Counted from the stretch's first letter, positions 34,681 to 45,700 are shown. The stretch is 64,000 nt of DNA from Parelaphostrongylus tenuis (GCA_019055375.1 JAHQIW010006223.1:62001-126000); one strand, 5' to 3'. Notes: generated from the letters alone by a model not told the origin. A program made the numbers and translations.

Positions 34681-35859
34681 AAGAATTGCTTTTTTTTTTA
34701 ACCAATGAGAAATCATGGTTGGTTGGCAACTCAACTTCGTCATTTTTATCCTGGGCTAACAACTATCGATTAACCCTAGACGTCACATACAAATGCATTC
34801 ATTAGACAGTGCTGCACTACACAAATCTAACGAATTAGTAAGACTAACTTCAAACTGCTCCTGCAATGATCACCACGGTGCTCGCTATCCAGTTACGCTT
34901 TTACCATTGATACATAGAAGAGTGGAAAGTTTTTAGTATCTTGGTCAGGATTATGGCACTGTTTGGCTTACAGGCAACCACCTATGATCAGTTTGGCATC
35001 TGAAAGTCCATGTCTGTTCGCACAAACTTAGGCGGAAGGAAAAGATAAACGACAGCAAGTTCTATATTGAAATCGATTTTCATATAGACAGTGTCCTGGA
35101 AGTCCTCGGAAACATGGCACTTTACGATTTGCATCTGCATTAACGAAGACTAACATCGGCAACTCGGTATCGGTTGAACGTACGCAAGCTTGATGTTGCA
35201 CGACTTCCACTCAGTAGTTGAGCAGCGAAAAAAAGTAAGCCCATTTAGATTTAAAATATAGGCATCAAAATCAATGAATAATGTAAAGAAGTCAACAATG
35301 ACATTTCACTTCATATACGTCCATAATCGCGAACAATGCTAATAGTAGCTACCGAACTATTTGATGCAATATGTGGGAAACTGAGATTTGATTCACATGG
35401 TATGCGATCATTCGTGAAGGGAAATGGCATAAAAAACCTATTGCTAGGTAACTGTGCTTCAAAGACAAGAATGCTTATATGAGCCTATAGCTCATACAGA
35501 CAAGTGGATTTTGTTATTGCTGTTAACACGATTGGAAAGAAAGTTCTGGGGCACCTTAATAAGCGTGAGACAATTTCTTGCATATCATGGGAATATTACA
35601 ATTTCTTTAATTCTTATGTGGGATTTTTCCACTGAAGCCCTACACATTGTTCGTCTTTATTTTCACTTTGTTTTGAGTCTTCACCATGTCCAACGACATG
35701 TTCTTTATGGTTATGAAGGGACAAACGATGAACCGATCTCATTCGCCGCAGAAGAACTTTCACAGGAATGTTAGTGCCCATTCGAAGCTAAGACTTCAGG
35801 TTTACAGCCCCCCGCCAACGGTTTTCTAGAAAGCCTTTCTTTGACGTTGATACAGAAGG

Positions 35860-36540
35860 AGATTCCTTGCGTTGCCGCATAAATCTTGCCCAACAGATCT
35901 ATTTCTTTGGACTATTACTAATCATTCGATAACATAATCGTTTCTGATTCCAACGCTGTGCTTATATCCTGAAAAGACCGTTCCTGTGCAAAGCATAAGG
36001 TAAAATATGTTGAAATGGCATGTGTGAGCAAGGGATCCTTCGGTCAGTTCACATGCTTGTGCTTGAAGCCGCCACGTGAACTGCTGACACGATACTTCGC
36101 TACGCCTTCATATGCCCGAAAAATTGATAGCCATCGCGTCATCGACGTGGCCGTCTCACGCACTGGCGCGTAAGTTGGCTGAAGATTCCCTTGCTCACAC
36201 TTGCAAATTCATTTTATTTTATTTTCTGTGTCGCAGAGAAACGCTATTTTCAGGATATAAGCATTGCGTTGGAACCAAAAACGATTACGTTATCAAATGA
36301 TTACTAATAGTGTAGAAAAGAACTCTGTCTGACGAGAAATATGCGCATTTGCAGCGCAAGAAATCTCCTTCTATAGCAACGTCAGAAAAGGCCTTTTTCA
36401 AAAACCGGCGATGTGTGACTGCAGCCTGAGGTCACAGCTTTCGGACGGTTTCTAACACTCCTATAAAAATTTTCTCTCCATAGAGTGAGATCGGCTTTTT
36501 ATTTGCCCCTCATAACTGAATAGTATCTAACAATACAATC
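35860..36540. mobile_element. Foldback MITE, copy 1
   Basis: A long imperfect palindrome. CCAACGCTGTGCTTATATCC near 35958 is the inverse of GGATATAAGCATTGCGTTGG at 36254-36273, and TGTGTGAGCAAGG near 36023 is the inverse of CCTTGCTCACAC at 36189-36200. A spacer of about 85 bp between GCCACGTGAACTG and ATCGACGTGGC sits in the centre. No coding sequence. The outer right part (GAATGATTACTGATAGTC-like, GTAGCAACGTC) recurs at 38856-39000 and 63530-63620. Confidence 0.65.
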
Positions 36541-36599
36541 AAAGATCGTGTTTTATTTAGTCACTAGTAAAGACTGGATTTTCACAGCGAGCTGCAGTC

Positions 36600-36870
36600 G
36601 ATGAACTTAACGAAGTTGAAGGAGAAGGCACAACAAGCAAATCCGCTGCTGGACTCTGATTTCAATGTTTCAATGACGAAGACTTTGACCTCAGAGACAA
36701 ACCTCGTTGAGGATATCCGATTTTAGTCGTTCGATGAATTTGAAGAAGCATGACGAGAGTTTTTCGATTCAAAATCGAAAGAAGGGTATTTCGACCAATT
36801 CCGAAAACTGGCGTACCGATGGCAGAAACTCGTAAAAACGATGGCCTTTATTCTGAAGAATAGTAAATAT
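36600..36870 (+). mobile_element. Internally deleted mariner transposase remnant
   Basis: Plus strand: an N-terminal helix-turn-helix segment (VEGEGTTSKSAAG, DEDFDLRDKPRRGYP) runs almost directly into the extreme C-terminus (SFDEFEEA, REFFDSKSKEGYFDQF, RKLAYRWQKLVK). The whole catalytic core is missing and there are stops. No terminal repeats were recognised. Confidence 0.75.
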
Positions 36871-37099
36871 TGTTTTTGCTTGATTTTCATGCATAGATTT
36901 TCAATTTTCTATAAGTGTCCTAGAACTTTCTTTCCAACATAGTAAATTCAAGAACTTTCACAGATAAGCATAATCATTCACACATATCTTTTTACTCACC
37001 TTAGTCACTTTATCACTTTATTTGATCCGTTTTAAAGTTTCTTCAATGTGCGGCTATCAATACTTCTAGAGCTTAGGTCATCATTCGTCTTTTTTTCAA

Positions 37100-37990
37100 T
37101 CTTGTATGATAGTGGTTGAGAACGCTTCCTTGAAAATAACGAGCACAGCTTGGCTGAGGCGTTCCATAGGGCGTTTGTTGTTAATTACCAAAGAGTGTTG
37201 GCTGTGCGGAACAGCCCCTCACCGCTCCGTGACGAGCATCACAATCACTCGGCTTTCCCTCCCCCCTTCTCCCACTCATTTTTTACTTTATTTTGCTTAT
37301 TAGTAAAAACATGAGAAGAGAGGAGGTATGCACGATTGGTTGTGATGCTCGCCATGAAGCGACGCGAGGTTGTTTCCCGCAACCAGCACTCTTCGGTACT
37401 CAACAACAAATGCTCTATGAAACTCCTCACCTAGGCTGTCCTCGGGATTTCAAGAAAACGTGCTCAAACAGTATTCCACAGCCTTCAAAAAGAAGACGCA
37501 TAGTGAATTGAACTGCAGAAGTACTGGAATCCGCACAGCGAAAAAACGTGAACCGGGTCAAATAAAGTGATGTAGTGATTAAGCTAGATGATGTCGTCGA
37601 AGTGGAGCATCACAATCCCACCACATCCACTCCCTCTACTTAGTTAATATAATTTAAATTTACCATGGTGGGACAGAAAGGCATCGGGCCGTTGCTGAAT
37701 GGTTAGTGATAACAGGTACTCCAACGGCTCTTTGGGACGCCGTCGCCGAGTGGATGTGATGCTCGTCGTAGCATGCACTGGGCCAAATCCACGCCCAACA
37801 CTCTAGCAGCCAAAAACGAACGCCCCATAAACACCGCAGCCAGGCTAACCTCAAGATTGCGAAGAGACGCGCTCAACCACTGTTCTACGACGTTCAGGAA
37901 GAAGACAAAAAAAAAGAAACGCTTGATTGTTAGAAGTACGAGACTGCGCACAATGAGAAAAAAAAACATCTTGAAGAAAGATAATAAAGA
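37100..37990. repeat. Cluster of three copies of the 588-905 repeat, in both orientations
   Basis: One copy (37100-37255) has the 588-905 orientation, sharing GGCGTTCCATAGGGCG and GAGCATCACAATCACTCGG. Two copies (about 37335-37560 and 37730-37990) are inverted, with a GTGATGCTCG-type start and an AAGAAGAC-rich end followed by CGCACA. The inverted copies read as basic ORFs on the plus strand, which I take as incidental. Confidence 0.6.
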
Positions 37991-38589
37991 GGTAAAATAC
38001 TGAGTCCTCCACTATCGGATTTAAGAAATTATTTAGATCAAAATAAACAGCGTCTTCCTCTATGGAAATCCGGTGACATTATTTTAGGTGAGTTTGGGAG
38101 AGTATGGGGAATTTTTGGGATGCTATGAAATGTTTCATGAACACTTCACAAACTAGTAAGCTATCATTCTTAACAAATTGTTATGCCGATCTTAACACTA
38201 CCTGTTGAGCTGACCCATAAATTCTTTTGCATTGTTGTTTAATGCGGTTTTTTCTAGTCAAATTGGATTAAAAGACTTATACTACGTGCCCCCGACTTCT
38301 TTGAGCCAGTCTCTTTCTTTCTGCGAGGAAGGCCTCCAATATTTGCCCAGCAAATAGCTGCTTGTCAATAAACTGATCAGTATAAATTGATTATGAAGGT
38401 AATTTCATGTTAGTTCATTGAATTCTTCATATAAAGAGCAATTGAAATAACTATGCGGAATTCAATAGAAACAGCCTACAGTTCATATATATGAGCTCCA
38501 GCTATCCTTAATACCTCAAAAGTCCACTATCTCTAAACCTCAGCATGACTTAAGAAATGTAAAATATCTCACGAACTGACCTTTTCTTT

Positions 38590-39130
38590 ATCAAATAAGT
38601 TGAATTCACATGTGTGAGCAAGAAAGTCTTCAGCCAATTCATGTGCCCGCGAATGAGGCAGCCACGTTCGATGACGCGATAACCATCAATTTTCTGGGCA
38701 TATGAACTCGTAGCGAAGTATCGCGTACGCAGTTCACGTGGCCGCATCATGCACAATCACGTGAAATGGCCAAGCCTGTTGTTCACAAATGCTAATTCAA
38801 CTTATTTTACCTGCTGCGTTGCAGAGAAGCGATCTTTTCAAGATATAAGCACAGCGTTGGAATTAGAAAAGATTACGCTATTGAATGATTACTGATAGTC
38901 AAAACGAAAAGCTCGCCCGGCGAGATATATGCGAGTCTGCAACACAGGAAATCTCTTTCTGTAGCAACGTCAAAAAGAGACTTTTTCGAAAACCAGGGAC
39001 AAGGGGGTTGTAGTCTGGAGTCTCGGCATCCAATGTTCACTGAAATTCGTATGCAAAATTCCTCTTCAGCTAATGAGATCGGTATTCATTTGTCCCCTCA
39101 TAACCGAATAATACCCATGCTCTCCTCCTA
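38590..39130. mobile_element. Foldback MITE, copy 2 (spacer inverted relative to copy 1)
   Basis: Flanks match copy 1 in orientation: TGTGTGAGCAAG at the left, then CTTTTCAAGATATAAGCA, GCGTTGGAATTAG and GATTACTGATAGTC at the right. The central 85 bp between GCAGCCACGTTCG and GTTCACGTGGC is the reverse complement of the copy 1 spacer. The outer left arm of copy 1 is missing or diverged. Confidence 0.6.
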
Positions 39131-39166
39131 AAAGCACATTTAGCAGTTTCATTAAGACATAAAGTG

Positions 39167-39172
39167 TTTATT
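39167..39172 (-). other. Polyadenylation signal for the dehydrogenase gene
   Basis: AATAAA on the minus strand about 29 nt beyond the TAG stop at 39201. It fits a very short 3' UTR. Confidence 0.7.
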
Positions 39173-39200
39173 CATCCGTAGCTAAACAACAACAAGTATT

Positions 39201-42200
39201 CTAGTAAGATATTGGCTCCAAGCTTCTTCTGAAGTAACCACCATGGTGTTCCTTATTCAACTTAGCAATCGAAGCCACTAGCGCTTCAACTGACTGGTCA
39301 ATCTAAAATTTGATAAAGACTGAAAGAATATAGCTTATGAACGAGATTATACACAGAACGAACTTGATAGCATATAGCACGACTTTTACTCATTTAAAAA
39401 ACGGCTGCTAACCGTTATTGCAGCTTTTGGGCCCGCCATATCTGTTTGTACCCATCCTGGGCAAAATGAAGCGATGAGGATGTGCTCCGGTTCCAGATCG
39501 ATAGCCATTGTTTTCATTAGCGAGTTCAGTGCAGACTATAAGTAACCGAAACGTCAGCTGTTGAATAAAGATTATTGCAACACCTCATGCTTGGCTTTAA
39601 AAAAAAATTAGGAACTATAAGAAGCCTTGGATTGGAATGCTTTAAACATCAAAGACCAGCGCAAAAATTCCATTGAGAGGTTAACCTGCCTTGCTCATTC
39701 TATACGCCAACAATCCTTGTTCTCTCGAGCCTGTAATATTGGTGCTGATTGAGCCGGCTCCGGAAGAAATGTTAATGATGGCTGCTCGAGTCGTAGAACA
39801 CTCCTCCAAAGCCCAATGTGCAGCTGCTTTCCGTAAAAGTGGTAGAAACACATAAATGATGTGGATATTTAGATGGTTTCAACAACTTCTTACTCAAATT
39901 TATTTACCTGAGTGAGTACAGCAACACTGGCCGCATTTGTATCGAAATTTCTAATGATCTCTGCACGATTTGGCTCCTGATTTGTGTGATACTTCACAAA
40001 TATACCAGCATTATTAACTAATAAAGTGAGACCACGATCACCAAGGATTTCTTCAATCTACAACTTTAACAGAAAATCGTAAAACTTGAGCATTCACCGA
40101 AAGTCGGGCTTAAGCAAACTTAATACTAGGCTGAAAAGAAAGTATCCATCGTTTAATTACATGCCATCATTATCCACCACTTTTTGCCATCGGTCCGCCA
40201 AAGTTCGGATCTGACTGAGTTACCACTTCTTCGGCTTTTAATCAAAGAACTCTTGACATGCTTCTTCAACCTCATCGAAAGATTCAGATCGACGACCTTC
40301 CAAAAAGTGTTGCATTGCTGGGAGAAGGCCGTATTCAGATGTAGCAGCGTCCGATCTTTAGGGTGGAAGCGGTAGAATCTCAACTCCGTCCAATTCCTCA
40401 AACTTTGCCTTGGTATATTTGGCTGTGTGTGGTTTTGCGTTGTCTTGCTGAAACAAAGCGCGTTTTCGACGAACGAGTTCTGGGTACTTCTCGGCCAACT
40501 CCAATTCCAATTCCACTCTTCAGCAGATATAGACAATTTGCATATCGATAGATGCGCAAGAAGTAGACATTTCATATTATATGAAAATCACACACGATTC
40601 ATGCAAATAAACGATATTCCCATCCAAACGATGGAAATTTTCTCTCCAACCTAATAGAAACAACAAAAGATCAAAAGCATTCGTACAAGTCTGAGAGTGA
40701 ATATGAATAGTTTACCGCAGTAAAAGCGCTTTTGATGGATTTGTCGCAAGTCACATCAAGTTCTAGAATGTGAAGTCGTTTGTCACTGATTTTGTTCAAT
40801 TCCTGTGAAGGTAAAAATTTTGCTCAAATATTGTGCAGGCGATAGAAAATCATAAAAAATCACATATGTAAGGGAAACATTATCGCGTTGCTTGCTACTT
40901 ATGCACAAATGGCACGCAGAGGAAAATGCTTGTGAAGCGACGCGCAAAATTAATGAAGCTTCCTGTGTACGGCCCGAGAACGACTGCTCTTCCAGACTGT
41001 ACACTCAAGCTTTAAACTTCGCGCACCGTTTCCTAGCCGCCTTTTTTCCAACCGTATCATCGCCTTGAGCTCCATCAATATTGCGCCTCTCTTTAATGGG
41101 CATTTTTCCCTACGCGCTGTTCACAATTGAATAGCAAGCGAATTCTGCTCAAGACAGCTCCATCTTAGAGCAAGTATAAGCAAGTTGTACGCCAAGATGT
41201 TTACGAGAAAATGCGCAATTGAACGATACCAAAACCATGCAGTTTTAATTACTTCTGCTTAATGAATTTGGCTTTTTTTATTCTAGTACCGAAACTTATG
41301 GAACGACCATAGATTGAGCAGATTGTGGAAATATTCTTCCTCATTTGAGTTAACGCTGAGAATCATATTCAATTCATCCATAGCCCTATGTTTGCTGCAT
41401 CCTCCCTGAGAATTCAATGGGGCTTTGTCTTTGAAATGCTAAGGGAAACTTCTTGGTGGACAAATGTAAACTGAACAGTTTTTGAGGATTTTATAAGATG
41501 CCCACCGTTAGGTAATCGGTATGAATACAACTGATGTTTTACGAGAATGAAAGAGTCCGCACTATGTTACTTTTATCAAATCAAAGAAAACATTGATTTT
41601 AGTTGGAACAGAAGCAGTCATAGAAGCTCTGGACAATGACGACGTCCTTACTCAGCACATAAGCATTTTTCGTGAGCTATAAGAATCTCACAAACAAAAT
41701 CTCACCATTCCACAACTACATCACTATCGAGGTAATAAAAAGAGTTCGACAAGGCGATACCATCTCTGCGAAATAATTTACTGCCATCTTCTTGAACGCC
41801 ATTCAAGCATGGAACGGTATGGAAATGAAATCTCATGGTTTATAATTACAACATGTTCATTTCGCTGACGACATTGTTATTATAGCGCCAGACATCAGCC
41901 AAGTGTAACAACTGTTGGCCGATTTCGGCAACTATGGGGAAAGAATCCTGCAACTAAATCTCACCAAAAACGATATTCACGAGGAACGGACTAATTCAAA
42001 ATGTCCATTTGCACACAATGGGATGAATATCCTCCAGCTGAGTTACATGGTCCGAATCCTCCAGATGAGTTACAAGGTCCAGAAGTCAATTTGATGAACG
42101 ACATAGCTCCAGAGTAGAACAGAAGGAAATGAGCGTCCTGGGGAGCGTTCAAGAACATCGGGGATGTAGTGAAGAGAACGACAATCGACTTCATATTCAC

Positions 42201-43338
42201 CTTTCCGATTCAACGATTTTCCTGCCTTAATATACGCTTCAGAAACCTAGTAGCTACCAAAGCAGGATTAAAGATCACATAGCGTTATTGGTCGATCAGT
42301 CGAAAGTCTGGCGCTATGGGTAACCATTATATCACAAATGAGTTTAAGAATTCGATGTTCTGACCTGCATCAAAGATTGAAAATCAATGACACCTTCCTA
42401 CGCATCAAGTTATTGAAGATCATGTGGCTGCGAATGCGTAATGCCCTTTGAACTAACTGATGAACGATAGCTGTTACCGATTAGATTCTTCGGAACGTCC
42501 AGTGCACCATAGGAAGACCACCACCGTGATGGTCCGATTGGTTTAAGAGAGGCTTAGAAGAAAGGTATGATGCTCAACGAATCCCTACATTGGAGTAAAC
42601 CCACTAAACTACTTTTGCACGCGAGAGGGAAAAATGGAATTCACACTTGTGCCTCTTCTACATTAGTTTCATGAACTTTAGTAGTTCTTTTGAAATCATC
42701 ATAACAGTAAGGAACGATTGTTCGATTCCAAAACTCGACAAAAAAGACACCTGCTGACCTATGAGCTGATTTCGTCTTCTTCCGTGTCTGGAAAGGTCAA
42801 CTCAATTACAGTCCATTGAACCAATTACTTTCACAACTTTAAGAGAAAAACCAAATATATGGCTGAATGGCAATAGATTTGACCTCTTAGGCTCTAAAAA
42901 AGACGAGATCTGCAGAAACATCAGCTATCTTTGGTATAAATATTCGAAAACAACCTCATGTCTTTGCATAAACTAATTATTGTCACGTTGGTGATTGCCT
43001 AAGTTGGTAAAAAGTTGGCTTTTAGGATCTTTTCAAAGTTAAGCCACCTCCATAACATAACGGCATACTTTTTCAAATGAAACACAGTGGTATTCAAAGT
43101 CAGAAAAGAAATGCATTCACTTGAAGAAGACTAAATTCATTTTAACATGGTTATCAGATAACTTTTAACCATCTAGGTAAATAAATAAACTATGGTATAG
43201 ATAGGCTGCCTTTGCATTGCTGGGATGTCTTGCTGTTGCGATAACGTATTGGATTGCTTCGTTCTTGAGGAATTCTTTCACAAGTCCCAGACCAATGCCA
43301 CGATTTGCTCCGGTCACAAGCAGCGAGTAGGGCGCCAT
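39201..43338 (-). CDS. Short-chain dehydrogenase/reductase (carbonyl reductase-like)
   Basis: Six exons: 43210-43338, 40716-40802, 39908-40057, 39690-39851, 39413-39535 and 39201-39302, giving 250 aa, the usual length for a classical SDR. In order: [13 protein letters not shown] (Rossmann TGxxxGxG cofactor site, residues 8-20), ELDVT (adenine-side Asp), [18 protein letters not shown] (catalytic Ser), LLAYRMSK (catalytic YxxxK), CPGWVQTDM and a C-terminal [11 protein letters not shown]. It most resembles the C. elegans C55A6 group of sniffer/carbonyl-reductase-like proteins; substrate unknown, NADP(H) likely. Splicing is irregular. Introns 1 and 4 need GC donors (AAAG/GCAGCC and CAAG/GCAGGT), and exon 4 has no AG before the residue preceding FLPLLRKA. 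It may be a real gene with noncanonical introns or a recently damaged copy; the coding frame is otherwise intact. Confidence 0.87.
39545..39615 (+). mobile_element. Penelope-like 3' terminal remnant in dehydrogenase intron 4
   Basis: CCGAAACGTCAGCTGTTGAATAAAGATTATTGCAACACC, broken here as CCGAAACGTCAGCTG then TTGAATAAAGATTATTG, matches the 3' end of the Penelope copy at 14210-14260. It begins about 10 bp from the intron's 3' splice site (acceptor TTATAG, exon at 39535), so it now forms much of the sequence just upstream of that splice site. Confidence 0.6.
40126..40654 (-). mobile_element. Mariner-derived element with both terminal inverted repeats
   Basis: 529 bp between TA duplications at 40124-40125 and 40655-40656. 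The ends pair: CTAGGCTGAAAAGAAAGTAT at the left; TTAGGTTGGAGAGAAAATTT on the minus strand at the right; both then continue TCCATCGTTT. The minus strand keeps transposase pieces: [17 protein letters not shown] with the catalytic-domain Asp, [21 protein letters not shown] and [11 protein letters not shown]. Stops and an internal deletion interrupt them and the N-terminal half is missing. It sits in intron 2 of the dehydrogenase gene, in the same sense. Confidence 0.85.
40880..41200 (-). mobile_element. Mariner N-terminal remnant
   Basis: On the minus strand a decayed helix-turn-helix region: [19 protein letters not shown] then [11 protein letters not shown], corresponding to the KWF-KFKAGDNSLED-RSGRP region of mariner transposases. 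It is similar to the fragment at 45340-45700. It lies in intron 1 of the dehydrogenase gene. Confidence 0.6.
41600..42650 (+). mobile_element. RTE-type retrotransposon fragment (decayed)
   Basis: Plus-strand reverse-transcriptase pieces in order: [46 protein letters not shown] (the ADD catalytic motif), [18 protein letters not shown], then a frameshifted C-terminus including [11 protein letters not shown]. Many stops and an apparent 27-bp tandem duplication (about 42028-42082, ATCCTCCAG(C/A)TGAGTTACA) break it. It fills most of dehydrogenase intron 1, antisense to the gene. Confidence 0.8.
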
Positions 43339-44686
43339 CGACGATCGAAATCTATCAATAAACAATTATGGAAACGTCCAATGTTGACAATACCTTTGGT
43401 AAGTAATCGATTACTCGGGTAAACACATTAACTTGATTACCTCACCGCTGCAAGAGGATTAGCCCACCGGAAACGATAGAATTGACAAAGAATGCGGAGG
43501 AAAACGTAGAAGCTTGGGATTAAAGGTTTTTGGAGGGAAAATCTATACAAAAGGAAAAGTGCTCATGTATGTGATTGCTTTGGTAACAAAATTCTGTATG
43601 GCTCATTCATATAAGTTCACAAATTTGACATCTTAGAGCATAGTTTGAGTAAAAAAGTACTTTGTCTGAGACTTCTTCCTTAAAGTCATAATTTATCGAG
43701 AAAGGGTTTGAAATGAATTTGTGGTGTATTAAAGTGCAACATATATCCCCATTCATGATCTTATGAGAAGTCGACAAGGAAAAGGAAACTTGCAGTCAAT
43801 CCAGACGAACGACGTTAGAAAAGTGAAGGGTCGCAAGATCGACTATCTATGAAGCTCGACATTCTTCAGTAATTCCTTTGGCTTAGGAATAAGCAAGATT
43901 TATTGAAGAACTATAAAATTTGTGTAAAAAATACGGAAAGTGGCCAAAAAGTCTTTCACAATGCACTGGTTGATAAAGAGATTTTATCACTACCGTGTTT
44001 GGACTTGGGCGACCTCGAATGCAACTTCACTGAAATTAGCTCTGGAATGAAGATAAAATCTTTATCGCTTTTCAAAACCGACTTTTTACTAGGCTATTTA
44101 TAGACCTAAAACTCAGACTGAAGATCTAAATCTACCGGACAAAAGATGAGAAAAAGTGTTTCTTAATAACCCCTCTTTTTGTGTTTTACCTCTGAGTTAG
44201 TGAAAGATAACAAAACCAGTTGTTCACAAAGCTTGAGGAATGCATGGGCCTTCAGATAAAAAATCAGTCAGATATATGGCGCAAGGTCACGCTCAATATG
44301 CATTGCATCGCCACCTGAGGCTCCTCTGTGGTGTTGGAAACTATCCAAAATGCCTCAAGAACTTCGCACGCTGATGTTTCATTTCCATAAGAAGATGGTG
44401 CCTTCTATGTCAACATTTACTCTGCTATGACTTTTGTGTCGTACACGGTTAATATTTCTCCTATCACCAGCAGATCAGGGTTGATAATAACAGCATTAGT
44501 TTATTACAATAGTAATACAGCACAACAGCAATACAATGGCAATGTCTCGGCGGATTCGCCTTCTTGAGATCCTAAAAGAGTCAATTGCCATGAAATCTTT
44601 TCAGTCAAATACTTTTCACAACCGCAGCGGTAAAGGTTAGTGCATATGTAATAGATCGCGAACAGCTTGTTATATGTATATACTAG

Positions 44687-44689
<3 letters not shown>

Positions 44690-44719
<30 letters not shown>
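44690..44719. repeat. AT dinucleotide microsatellite
   Basis: A nearly pure AT run of about 30 bp in intergenic DNA. Adjacent IYIYIY-type ORFs on both strands are products of this repeat. Confidence 0.85.
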
Positions 44720-44722
<3 letters not shown>

Positions 44723-45339
44723 TACCAATTGCTGCTCGGGGGCCAGCACATTTTAGTTTAGACCAGCCGCACAGAGTCTGCATGGGTAGGACTGTGCGTG
44801 GTTTCAAATTTAAAAAAAGCCATCTGAGAAAAGGTACGAAGTGGCAGGTGAGGACGAGATACTCAACTGTGCGATTCATTGTCGGAGTTTTGGAATCAAT
44901 TCAACGCGTCAAGAGATTATCGTGTTATGATTTTCTCTTTTCAAGATAGCTCTACACTCTAATCTTCTCTATGTGTCTGTGTCTTATACGGTCCTAACGA
45001 AATGTTTGGTTTCGTTCTGTTAGATGTACAAATATGACTGCGCCGTTTTTTACATTTAATTATTCAGTCAATACAAGAGAATTTTGTATTACGGATCCAT
45101 AGTACCATCTGATGTTAAATATAATTTCTAACAGAACAATAACATTTTCCCAATTTCCAAGTAATTTGTGAATGTCATCGACGAGAAGTTTCAGTAAGTA
45201 AAAATTGATGAAATTTTGAAAAATTGCCTATTCGCAATTTGAATTTGGCTATTCCAATTAGTACTTCGACGGCGCAATGTCAAAAGAGTAGGCGGATACG
45301 GTTAATCCTCCTAAACCTTCCACCTCAGCTCTTCTATGA

Positions 45340-45700
45340 CGTATTCCATTGGTTTTGCAATATGAGTCGAGCATTATCATTCAGCAAATACACTTTGTCG
45401 TGTCCTACGGCCCATTCCAGTTGATGACACGATTGCAGAAAGGACCGACTAGAAAGTGGTTAGGGAAGTTCAAAGCCGGAGATAACAGTTTGGAGGATTA
45501 CTGGCGCTCGGAACATCTACAAGGAGCTCTATTAATTTTGCGCTTCGCTTCACTAGCGTGTTCCCTACGAACCATTTGTGCACGAGTGGCGAGCGATTTT
45601 GTCTCCACGGCAGCTTCATCTTGAAGCAAGTTTGGGCAAGTTGTATACCAAAATGTTCGCAAGAAAATGTGCAATTGGTCGGCATCAATATCGAGCAATT
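45340..45700 (+). mobile_element. Mariner N-terminal remnant
   Basis: Plus strand: TRKWLGKFKAGDNSLEDYW corresponds to the second helix-turn-helix and linker of mariner transposases. It is followed by a block similar to the inverse of 40880-41000, and by a GCAAGTTGTATACCAAAATG segment whose equivalent lies on the other side of the 40.9 kb copy. No intact catalytic domain. Confidence 0.6.

Larger units (their letters stand above)
30019..39200. other. Intergenic region, repeats only
   Basis: About 9 kb between the mutase start and the dehydrogenase stop. No gene was recognised on either strand. It contains a SINE inverted pair (31.0-31.2 kb), a family C SINE (32.7 kb), foldback repeats with the CACGTGTTTC or ACATGTCATGTGGTCT signature (34.0-34.7 kb), two copies of a large foldback MITE (35.9-36.5 and 38.6-39.1 kb), a deleted mariner (36.6 kb) and clustered copies of the 588-905 repeat (37.1-38.0 kb). 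The promoter of the mutase gene must lie just right of 30018, but no clear element was seen. Confidence 0.55.

Noticed and set aside
35454..35774. A 106-codon plus-strand ORF
   Set aside because: No family recognised and no splice structure. A GATGAACCGATCTCAT then GAACTTTCACAGGA segment recurs near 63040-63080, suggesting a repeat.
37703..38003. Basic ORFs on both strands at 37.7-38.0 kb
   Set aside because: They fall within the dispersed repeat also found at 588-905 and are not conserved in frame between copies.
40153..40575. A 140-codon ORF on the minus strand as a gene
   Set aside because: The real transposase frame of the mariner element runs through different frames here with stops; this ORF is a mixture of frames within the element.
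43903..44103. A 66-codon ORF with protein-like composition
   Set aside because: No domain, no neighbouring exons with matching phase; insufficient support for a gene.
44690..44719. AT-rich run as a replication origin or promoter
   Set aside because: A simple dinucleotide microsatellite; nothing else supports a function.
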